Source: Sphingobacteriaceae bacterium (GTDB lineage: Bacteria; Bacteroidota; Bacteroidia; Sphingobacteriales; Sphingobacteriaceae). Taken from it: a DNA stretch of 12,542 nucleotides. Position numbers and translations under genes: made by a program. Where the stretch lies: the NCBI GenBank assembly GCA_947460275.1, contig CANHHZ010000044.1:1-12542 (forward strand), given 5' to 3'. The notes beneath the pieces are model-generated. The model did not search any database. It saw only the letters and a list, made by a program, of their open reading frames with translations, and was not told the origin of the DNA. Position 1 is the first letter of the stretch. Each line of letters opens with the position of its first letter. Positions 6,939-12,542 of the stretch are shown piece after piece.

Positions 6939-6964
6939 AAATCCCCGAGCTTCGGGGATTTTTT
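6939..6964 (+). terminator. Rho-independent terminator after clpX
   Basis: A perfect 10-bp stem (AAATCCCCGA 6939-6948 with TCGGGGATTT 6952-6961), a three-base loop and a run of six T residues (6959-6964) start six bases after the clpX stop. This closes the clpP-clpX unit. Confidence 0.92.
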
Positions 6965-7003
6965 GTAACATATTATTTTATACATTTATACAAACAGATA
7001 GCT

Positions 7004-7867
7004 ATGAACGAAGAAAAAGATATAAAGAAAAACCCAACAATTGCTGCTAGAGCCAAAAAAGTAAAAGAAGTAGAAACGCCCGTTAAGTCAGGATTAAAAT
7101 CTAAAGACGATATTGTGCAAAACTGGCTGCCAAGATATACTGGTCGCCCTTTAGATGAGTTTGGCGAATATATTTTACTTACAAATTTTAGTAAATATTT
7201 AACCATGTTTTCAGAGTGGCACAACAATGCACCAATTATGGGCTTGGATAAACCCATGCAAAGTGTTACTGCTGATGGCATAACTATTATTAATTTTGGA
7301 ATGGGAAGCCCACTTGCAGCCACTATGATGGATTTGCTTACCGCAATTAAACCTAAAGCTGTTTTGTTTTTAGGGAAGTGTGGCGGTTTGAAAAAGAAAA
7401 ACCAATTGGGCGATTTAATTTTACCAATCGCCGCCATTAGGGGCGAAGGTACTTCAAACGATTATTTGCCTGCCGAAGTGCCAGCTTTACCCTCATTTGC
7501 TTTGCAGAAAGCAATTTCTACTACAATTAGAGACCATTCTAGAGATTACTGGACTGGAACTTGTTATACCACCAACCGTAGAGTTTGGGAACACGATAAA
7601 GATTTTAAAAAGTATTTGAAAACTTTACGTGCAATGGCAGTCGACATGGAAACTGCGACCATTTTTACGACTGGTTTTGCCAATAAAATACCCACCGGCG
7701 CATTGTTGTTGGTTTCTGATCAACCGATGATACCAGAAGGTGTAAAAACCAGCGAAAGCGACAGCGCTGTAACCAGTACCTATGTGGAAACTCACCTTAA
7801 AATAGGAATCGATTCACTGAAACAATTGATCAATGGTGGTGCAACTGTTAAGCACTTAAAGTTTTAA
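7004..7867 (+). CDS. amn: AMP nucleosidase, short form
   Basis: Predicted to hydrolyse AMP to adenine and ribose 5-phosphate, adjusting the adenylate pool. The 287 residues form a nucleoside-phosphorylase-type fold. Visible landmarks are FGMGSPLA (98-105), GKCGGL (124-129), the purine/ribose-contacting VDMETAT (213-219), and SDQPMIPEGVK (238-248) with Asp239 as the likely catalytic acid. The E. coli enzyme is about 484 residues, with an extra N-terminal domain. That domain is absent here and replaced by a lysine-rich tail of about 35 residues, so allosteric control by ATP and phosphate probably differs. The ATG at 7004 is the only plausible start. The gene stands alone between two terminators. 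A weak TACATTTA at 6981-6988 could be part of its promoter. Another PNP-family specificity is less likely given the SDQPMIP block. Confidence 0.88.
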   Translation: MNEEKDIKKNPTIAARAKKVKEVETPVKSGLKSKDDIVQNWLPRYTGRPLDEFGEYILLTNFSKYLTMFSEWHNNAPIMGLDKPMQSVTADGITIINFGMGSPLAATMMDLLTAIKPKAVLFLGKCGGLKKKNQLGDLILPIAAIRGEGTSNDYLPAEVPALPSFALQKAISTTIRDHSRDYWTGTCYTTNRRVWEHDKDFKKYLKTLRAMAVDMETATIFTTGFANKIPTGALLLVSDQPMIPEGVKTSESDSAVTSTYVETHLKIGIDSLKQLINGGATVKHLKF

Positions 7868-7898
7868 AAATACTGAAATACTAAAATATTTATATCAA

Positions 7899-7934
7899 AA
7901 GGAAGAGAAATTTAGCTATGGATTTCTCTTTTTT
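7899..7934. terminator. Bidirectional terminator between amn and the sixA-like gene
   Basis: AAGAGAAAT (7903-7911) pairs with ATTTCTCTT (7922-7930). The stem extends outward through G-U and A-T pairs (7899-7902 with 7931-7934), and there is a 10-base loop. A T run follows on the plus strand (7929-7934), and T-rich sequence follows on the minus strand. It sits between two convergent stop codons and can end both transcripts. Confidence 0.75.
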
Positions 7935-7936
7935 AG

Positions 7937-8410
7937 TTAAGCTAAATGTTCAAAAAACAGCACTTTAGCGCTATTAGCAGTAACATGTTGCCAATTGGTA
8001 ACATCAAAGGCTAATAAAATAGCATTACAGGTATCTAACTGATAATTCCGTGAGCTTAAGTAACCAACTAAATGGGACAGGCCAGGGTTGTGGCCAAAAA
8101 GAGCAACTTTATCGAATTGATTGTCCAATTGTGTAACCATTTTTAATAAATGATCAAGGGTAGCCTCATAAACTTCAGCATTGGATTGTAGTTGATGGTT
8201 TTTTAATTGCCAAGCAGATACAAAATATTTGGCCGTGCTTAATGTTCTTAAAGCTGGACTGCTCACCATAAGTTGTGGTATAAATTTTTCGCTTAACCGT
8301 TCTGCCATAGTCGAAGCATCGGCTTTGCCTTTATCGCTTAGTGGTCTGTCAAAGTCTGAAAAATTAAAAACAGCTTCTGCATGCCTAAAAAGTAACAATT
8401 GCTTAGCCAT
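7937..8410 (-). CDS. SixA-like histidine phosphatase
   Basis: A 157-residue protein of the phosphoglycerate-mutase/histidine phosphatase superfamily, SixA branch, which removes phosphate from phosphohistidine or related substrates through a phospho-histidine intermediate. The catalytic signature RHAEA (9-13) supplies nucleophile His10 with Arg9. Arg55 in SSPALRT is the second phosphate-binding arginine, and His107 in FGHNPGLS completes the pocket. There is no signal peptide, so it is cytoplasmic. Its ATG overlaps the end of the upstream glycosyltransferase gene by 8 bases (ATGGCTAA), suggesting translational coupling. It is the last gene of the minus-strand run. E. coli SixA acts on a phosphohistidine domain of a signalling or PTS partner; the target here is unknown, and a small-molecule phosphate is equally possible. 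Confidence 0.88.
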   Translation of the reverse strand: MAKQLLLFRHAEAVFNFSDFDRPLSDKGKADASTMAERLSEKFIPQLMVSSPALRTLSTAKYFVSAWQLKNHQLQSNAEVYEATLDHLLKMVTQLDNQFDKVALFGHNPGLSHLVGYLSSRNYQLDTCNAILLAFDVTNWQHVTANSAKVLFFEHLA

Positions 8411-9437
8411 GCTTTAATTTACTTATAATTTTTTCGACTATAATTTCTGGCTTAACAAGTGCAATGCATGGTACATCGCCACATAGGCAAGGCTTATTGC
8501 CGTAAATAGAATTTGGCCTACTTGGGTGTGCTATTTGGAGGCAATCACTTTCTATTTGCCCGTACCCTAAAAATCCAGCATAAGGATGTGTTGGCCCCCA
8601 AATAGAAACCACTGGGATGCCTACTAAAGATGCCATGTGCATACCTGCCGAATCCATGGACAACATCAAATCTAAGTTGGAAATAATGGCAAGCTCTTCG
8701 TTTAAACCATGTTTGCCAATTAAATTACTTACGTTTTTATATTTTGTTTGCCAACTTTCGCCAATTTCTGCTTCATTTTTCCCTCCTCCAAAAATAAAAA
8801 GTTCGTAGCCTTTTTCACTTAAGGTTTTTACAACTTCTTCCATTTTTTCTAAAGGATAAACTTTGTAACTATGCTGTGCAAAAGGGGAGATGCCTACTTT
8901 TTTGGTAACGGTGTTGGTAAACAAGTAAGAAATTTTGCTTGTAATGGGCTGTGGTGTTTTTATCAATTGATGGCTTAACCTACATTTAAAACCCAGGGCT
9001 GTAAAAACATCGGCATAACGATTTACAGTTGGTTTTAGCGGTTTTAATATTTTATTTTGCAACCTTGTAAGTGCCTTTTTTTCGGCTCTGCCTTTGTTTA
9101 TGCGGGCAATTTTTACTCTTGTAAATCTAAAAAAACTACATATTATTCTACTTCGCAAGTTTTCATGTAAATCGGCAATGGCAGTAGGTTTCAGTTTTTT
9201 TAAAGATTTAAATAACTTAAACAAACCTAAAATGCCTTGATGGGTAGTTTTTGGGTAAATGGAGTGGAAAGTAACGTTGGGTATTTCAGTGAAAAATGGC
9301 TCAAATGCTGGGCGGCTTACCATAATTACCTCGGTATTGGGGTTTTGAGCACAAAATTCTCTCAAGACGGCAGCTACCATAGCTACATCCCCCATGGCCG
9401 AAAAACGCAAAACAACTATTTTTTGTTTGTTTAACAT
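8403..9437 (-). CDS. Glycosyltransferase family 9 (heptosyltransferase-like)
   Basis: A 344-residue GT-B fold enzyme related to the ADP-heptose:LPS heptosyltransferases WaaC/WaaF, which build the inner core of lipopolysaccharide at the cytoplasmic face of the inner membrane. The N-terminal lobe opens with RFSAMGDVAM (11-20), where Asp17 matches the catalytic aspartate position of the family. The C-terminal lobe has VGISPFAQHSYKVYP (181-195), FIFGGGKNE (214-222), and the donor-site segment MDSAGMHMASLVGIP (261-275) followed by WGPTHP (280-285). A cysteine cluster PCLCGDVPC (316-324) lies near the C-terminus. The donor sugar cannot be read from sequence; heptose is only a family-based guess. 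It follows the DUF4254 gene by 8 bases and overlaps the phosphatase gene by 8 bases. Confidence 0.92.
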   Translation of the reverse strand: MLNKQKIVVLRFSAMGDVAMVAAVLREFCAQNPNTEVIMVSRPAFEPFFTEIPNVTFHSIYPKTTHQGILGLFKLFKSLKKLKPTAIADLHENLRSRIICSFFRFTRVKIARINKGRAEKKALTRLQNKILKPLKPTVNRYADVFTALGFKCRLSHQLIKTPQPITSKISYLFTNTVTKKVGISPFAQHSYKVYPLEKMEEVVKTLSEKGYELFIFGGGKNEAEIGESWQTKYKNVSNLIGKHGLNEELAIISNLDLMLSMDSAGMHMASLVGIPVVSIWGPTHPYAGFLGYGQIESDCLQIAHPSRPNSIYGNKPCLCGDVPCIALVKPEIIVEKIISKLKHG

Positions 9438-9445
9438 TTACTTGC

Positions 9446-10048
9446 CTAAGCTTTGTTATACAATACAGGGTTTAAACTTGGATCATTGTACATTTTCATC
9501 TGTTTGTATACCTTCATATATTTTTTTCCTTTTTCTATATCGGATAATAGCTCATCAATACTTTCGGAAAGGTCTTTGCGTTGCGTTAAAAGCACATTTA
9601 GCTTATTTTGGCATTGTAATCTATGTTCGCTTGTTGCGGTTGTTCTTTCGGCTTCTTCTTGCATGTGGTATATTTTTAAAGCCAAAATAGACAAGCGATC
9701 AATTGCCCAAGCCGGACTTTCGGTGTTTACCTTTGCATCGGATAATGGAGAATTATTTTGGTACAAATTCAAAAAATAGCTATCAATAAATTCTACCATA
9801 TCGGTGCGCACTTGGTTTTGTGCATCTATTCTTCTTTTCCAGCTTAATCCTTCAACGGGATCTATGTTTGGATTGCGAACTACATCTTCCATATGCCATT
9901 GTGCGGTATCAATCCAATTTTTTAAGTACAGCAAATGCTCGATGGTATGCTCTGGGTAGGGATTTTTTACAGGATGGTCTATTTCATCAAATACATGGTA
10001 ATCTGCAATTGACTGTTGGAAAATGGTGTTGGCTAATTCACTTATCAT
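9446..10048 (-). CDS. DUF4254 domain protein
   Basis: A 200-residue, largely helical soluble protein of the DUF4254 family, whose biochemical role I do not know. Landmarks that look conserved are WHMEDVVR (51-58), SWKRRIDAQNQ (69-79), SPAWAIDRLSILALKIYHM (111-129) and a probable coiled-coil stretch (about 115-180). There is no signal peptide or membrane segment. In this phylum such genes are typically found beside family 9 glycosyltransferases. Here it lies only 8 bases before one, so a role in the same glycan pathway is a reasonable inference. It starts 28 bases after the polX stop. A TACCTTTA just before its ATG resembles a -7 box, but the match is imperfect. Confidence 0.88.
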   Translation of the reverse strand: MISELANTIFQQSIADYHVFDEIDHPVKNPYPEHTIEHLLYLKNWIDTAQWHMEDVVRNPNIDPVEGLSWKRRIDAQNQVRTDMVEFIDSYFLNLYQNNSPLSDAKVNTESPAWAIDRLSILALKIYHMQEEAERTTATSEHRLQCQNKLNVLLTQRKDLSESIDELLSDIEKGKKYMKVYKQMKMYNDPSLNPVLYNKA

Positions 10049-10076
10049 GGCGTAAAGGTAATATTTTACAGTTGTT

Positions 10077-11753
10077 TTAAAGCTGCTTGTTATTAAAGTA
10101 TGTCGTAATTTCGCTTAGCGAAAAAGCATTTAAACATTTTTCGGCGGTTAATCCCCCTTTTCGGGCTACCATTACCCCAAATCTCATGTCGTTTAAACCT
10201 TCTTTGCGGTGTGCATCTGGATTTATAGCCAATAAAACACCTTTTTCTAAGGCATAGCGATGCCAACGCCAATCTAAATCTAAACGCAGCGGATTGGCAT
10301 TAATTTCAATCACTACTTTGTTGGCGGCGCAAGCATCAATTATTTTTTTATGATCGATGTCGTATCCTTTTCTGCTCAATAATAATCTTCCAGTTGGGTG
10401 ACCTAAAATAGTGGTGTATGGGTTTTCTATGGCTTTTAATAAACGTGTGGTTGCTTTATCTTGATCCATGCGCAAATTGCTGTGTACAGAGGCCACGACA
10501 AAATCGAAAGTTTTTAAAATATCGTCGCTATAATCCAAGGAGCCATCGTTTAAAATGTCGCTTTCAATGCCTTTAAAAATTTTAAAAGGCGCTAATTTTT
10601 TATTCAGCTCGTCAATTTGTTGCTGTTGCGCATAAACCCTTTGTTCGTTTAACCCTTTGGCGTAGAACGCAGATTTAGAGTGGTCGCAAATGCCTAAATA
10701 TTCGAGTTTTAGATTTTCTTTACAGTACAAGGCCATTTCTTCGAGGGTATGCACGCCATCGCTCCAATCTGTGTGGTTGTGCAAACTGCCTTTTAAGTCT
10801 TTTGAATCAATAAGTTCAGGAATTTTTTGGCTTTTGGAGAGTTCAATTTCGCCTAAGCCTTCACGTAATTCGGGCAAAATAAAGGATAAACCTGCTTTTG
10901 TATAAATTTCTTCTTCGCTAGCAAAGGTGCCATTTCCTGCTAAAGCTAAAACCTCATTTACGTGAATTTCGTTACCTGTTAATTTGAAATAATCAAGATA
11001 AAAATTTAGTTTTTCGGTAACTACCAATTTTACATGTAGTCCGCTTTCGGTATTGGCTGCAAATGTTTTCTCGTCTATTTGTTTAAATGGTAAAGTCTCA
11101 AATTTTTCAATTTCTTGTGCTAAAACAGGATTTGAACTTCCAATTACAAAAACTAGCTCATCAATAATTTCGCAGTTTCTTCTAAAATCTCCTGCAAGCT
11201 CTAAAAGTGAATTTTCAGCTACTTTAGCTAACCAAACTGATAGTTCGGTGTGTAGTTGATGTGCAAATTGTTCAAGATGGGCATAAAGAAATTTTCCATT
11301 GGCAGCCATTTTAAACTCAATGGCTTTTTTAATTTCTTCCTGGGTTTTCAGGCCAAACCCTTTGGCTTCTATCAAGCGATTTTCATTGCAGGCATAGTAA
11401 AGTTCACCAACATTTTCTATTTGCAACTCTTCCCAAATTACACCTATTTTTTTAGGTCCAATGCCTTTTATGCTCAGCATTTCTACAATTCCGGGAGGGG
11501 TTTGTTGTAAAATATCTTCAAGCTCTTTTAGTGTTTCTGTGGTTAGGAGTTCTATAATTTTGGCGGCTATACTTTTTCCAATACCATCAATAAGCGCAAT
11601 TTCTTCGGCTGTTTTTTGAGCTATTTTAAAAGGAAGTTTATCAATCTTAAAAGCCGCGTTTGCAACAGATTTAATTTTAAATGGATTTTCTTTATGTAGC
11701 TCCATCAACTGTGCCAATAAGCGAAGCGTTCGCGATATGGTTTTATTTTCCAT
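10077..11753 (-). CDS. polX: PolX-family protein with PHP exonuclease domain; polymerase site degenerate
   Basis: A 558-residue bacterial PolX: an N-terminal helix-hairpin-helix 8-kDa-like region (54-66, 93-110 and a third near 129-141), a family X polymerase core (about 150-305) and a C-terminal PHP domain (about 320-558). PHP metal-site residues are present: His325 and His327 (HNHTDWSDG), Asp332, Asp357-His358, Glu397, His424, His452, Glu483, and Asp513 with His515 (NPDAH). The polymerase site is not. RRNCEIIDELV (191-201) aligns with the family's RRxxETVxDLD, which puts Glu199 and Val201 where the catalytic Asp pair should be. VKL (241-243) replaces VDL, so the third Asp is Lys242. I infer a 3'-5' exonuclease or AP-endonuclease repair role without DNA synthesis. 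It lies 63 bases after sppA, with no promoter box seen between them. Confidence 0.9.
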   Translation of the reverse strand: MENKTISRTLRLLAQLMELHKENPFKIKSVANAAFKIDKLPFKIAQKTAEEIALIDGIGKSIAAKIIELLTTETLKELEDILQQTPPGIVEMLSIKGIGPKKIGVIWEELQIENVGELYYACNENRLIEAKGFGLKTQEEIKKAIEFKMAANGKFLYAHLEQFAHQLHTELSVWLAKVAENSLLELAGDFRRNCEIIDELVFVIGSSNPVLAQEIEKFETLPFKQIDEKTFAANTESGLHVKLVVTEKLNFYLDYFKLTGNEIHVNEVLALAGNGTFASEEEIYTKAGLSFILPELREGLGEIELSKSQKIPELIDSKDLKGSLHNHTDWSDGVHTLEEMALYCKENLKLEYLGICDHSKSAFYAKGLNEQRVYAQQQQIDELNKKLAPFKIFKGIESDILNDGSLDYSDDILKTFDFVVASVHSNLRMDQDKATTRLLKAIENPYTTILGHPTGRLLLSRKGYDIDHKKIIDACAANKVVIEINANPLRLDLDWRWHRYALEKGVLLAINPDAHRKEGLNDMRFGVMVARKGGLTAEKCLNAFSLSEITTYFNNKQL

Positions 11754-11779
11754 CTACTAATTTATCTTTACTCTTCGTT

Positions 11780-11807
11780 CTTAACTTTTAACCCAAAACT
11801 CCCAACT
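11780..11807. repeat. Low-complexity repeat in the polX-sppA spacer
   Basis: The 63-base spacer between polX and sppA is built from degenerate AACT/AACCC units in which A runs alternate with CT or CCC. It contains CAAAACTC at 11794-11801, the same octamer that occurs twice upstream of tig. No hairpin terminator or TAnnTTTG box is seen, so sppA and polX may be co-transcribed. Confidence 0.3.
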
Positions 11808-11816
11808 ATTTTTTTC

Positions 11817-12542
11817 TTATTTGATGCGTATTTCGTAATCCATTTTCGCTTGTATGCCAGAATTTACAATGGCCTTTTGCATTTTTTTGTAGATCAAATA
11901 ATTTTCGCCTAATTCTTTTTTAGCATAATAACTACTGATGTCATCTTTGGCATTTTTAAACAACGATTTTATTGGATCTATTTTTTCTGGATATTCTACA
12001 ATTTTATAGTCGTTAAGTTTTGCTTTTTTTGCTGCCGATTTAATGGCGTCTTCAAAACTTGCCAATCTATCTGCTAAGCCAATTTTTACAGCGTCGGTGC
12101 CAATCCAAACATGGCCACCGCCAATGCTATCCACTTGGGCTTTGGTTTTTTTTCTGCCATCGGCTACCCGTGTAATAAAACTGTCGTAAACTCTGTTTAC
12201 ATCGTTTTGTATAATAAAGCGTTCGCCTTGGGTCATGGGTCTATTTAAACTCATTATATCAGCATATTTTCCTGTTTTCACTCCGTCAAAAGTAATACCT
12301 AGTTTGTTGTTGTATAAATTTTGCAGGTTTGGAATAATACCAAAAACGCCAATAGAACCAGTAATGGTGTTGGGCTGTACAAAAATACTATCCGCGGCAC
12401 AACCAATGTAATAACCGCCAGAAGCAGCTACATCGCCAAAAGAAGCGATTACAGGTTTTACTTTTTTGGTCAACACAATTTCTCTCCAAATTACATCTGA
12501 TGCTAGCGCACTTCCTCCGCCAGAGTTTACCCGCAGAACAAT
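11817..12542 (-). CDS. sppA: Signal peptide peptidase SppA, 67-kDa type (C-terminal part; 5' end outside window)
   Basis: Only the last 241 codons are visible. The frame is open to the window edge, so the true start lies outside; the GTG at 12474-12476 is an internal valine codon. SppA is a membrane-anchored serine protease that degrades cleaved signal peptides. The visible part is the C-terminal crotonase-like domain. It has RVNSGGGSALASDVIW (visible residues 4-19) and then GDVAASGGYYIG, with nucleophile Ser41 of the visible part, corresponding to Ser409 of E. coli SppA. TITGSIGVFG then supports the oligomeric fold. The general-base lysine would be in the missing N-terminal domain. The lysine-rich tail is complete and ends in TAA. 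It is the first visible gene of the minus-strand run leading into polX. Confidence 0.93.
   Translation of the reverse strand: MVLRVNSGGGSALASDVIWREIVLTKKVKPVIASFGDVAASGGYYIGCAADSIFVQPNTITGSIGVFGIIPNLQNLYNNKLGITFDGVKTGKYADIMSLNRPMTQGERFIIQNDVNRVYDSFITRVADGRKKTKAQVDSIGGGHVWIGTDAVKIGLADRLASFEDAIKSAAKKAKLNDYKIVEYPEKIDPIKSLFKNAKDDISSYYAKKELGENYLIYKKMQKAIVNSGIQAKMDYEIRIK

Noticed and set aside
6962..6988. Promoter for amn (TTTG then TACATTTA)
   Set aside because: The spacer is only 15 bases, the -7 box is imperfect, and the TTTG is part of the clpX terminator tract; too weak to list as a feature.
6973..7437. Minus-strand 154-codon open frame overlapping amn
   Set aside because: It is antisense to the AMP nucleosidase gene, its hydrophobic, low-quality sequence has no family features, and the plus-strand gene has clear motifs.
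9394..9779. Plus-strand open frames over the DUF4254 gene
   Set aside because: Phe/Leu/Cys-rich translations are typical of antisense reading of an AT-rich gene; the minus-strand DUF4254 protein explains this stretch.
10049..10076. Promoter for the DUF4254 gene (TACCTTTA before its ATG)
   Set aside because: It lacks the final G of TAnnTTTG and has no -33 TTTG at the right distance; the 28-base gap fits co-transcription with polX.
12474..12476. GTG as the start of a 219-residue SppA
   Set aside because: The frame continues upstream to the window edge with a conserved SppA segment (RVNSGGGSALASD), so this is an internal valine codon of a truncated gene.
1..12542. Mobile element, CRISPR array, prophage or defence island
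   Set aside because: No transposase, integrase, terminal inverted repeats, spaced direct repeats or defence-type domains were seen; all genes are recognisable housekeeping or envelope functions.

Overview
The window is an ordinary-looking chromosomal segment of an AT-rich member of the Bacteroidota, most likely Sphingobacteriaceae (Pedobacter-like). Three things point there. Both tRNA genes have promoters of the phylum's distinctive type (TTTG, 18-20 bases, TAnnTTTG). Ribosome binding sites are weak or absent. The gene content includes an APP1-type aminopeptidase P, a short AMP nucleosidase, a DUF4254 gene beside a family 9 glycosyltransferase, and a PolX/PHP protein. I see no transposase, integrase, phage gene, CRISPR array or plasmid function, and no stretch of clearly foreign composition.

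Layout, left to right. (1) 1-110: tRNA-Leu(CAA) on the minus strand, with its terminator and a strong promoter. (2) 278-2053, minus: a full-length aminopeptidase P. Divergent from it, at 2169-2975, is a BtuF-like metal/corrinoid receptor that lacks any export signal. (3) 3093-3177: tRNA-Leu(UAG) with strong promoter and terminator. (4) 3321-6933, plus: the protein quality-control block tig, clpP, clpX. A terminator hairpin separates tig from clpP, and another ends clpX. (5) 7004-7867, plus: AMP nucleosidase in the short, catalytic-domain-only form. It ends at a bidirectional terminator facing the next block. (6) 7937-12542, minus: a five-gene same-strand run, in transcription order sppA (cut by the window edge), polX, DUF4254, glycosyltransferase 9 and a SixA-like phosphatase. 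Its last three genes are tightly packed (gap of 8 bases, then an 8-base overlap).

How the genes work together: trigger factor receives nascent chains at the ribosome, and ClpXP degrades tagged or misfolded proteins. Aminopeptidase P can trim the resulting proline-containing peptides, and SppA degrades leftover signal peptides in the membrane. The glycosyltransferase and DUF4254 protein probably act together on a cell-surface glycan, by analogy with LPS-core heptosyltransferases.

The most notable observation is PolX. By hand alignment all three polymerase catalytic aspartates are replaced (Glu199, Val201, Lys242), while the PHP nuclease motifs are intact, so it should be a non-polymerising, exonuclease-type PolX. 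Secondary points are the leaderless receptor protein whose -7 box lies almost on its start codon, hairpins in the tig and clpX leaders, and a repeated octamer in two spacers. I found nothing that clearly amounts to an undescribed multi-gene system.
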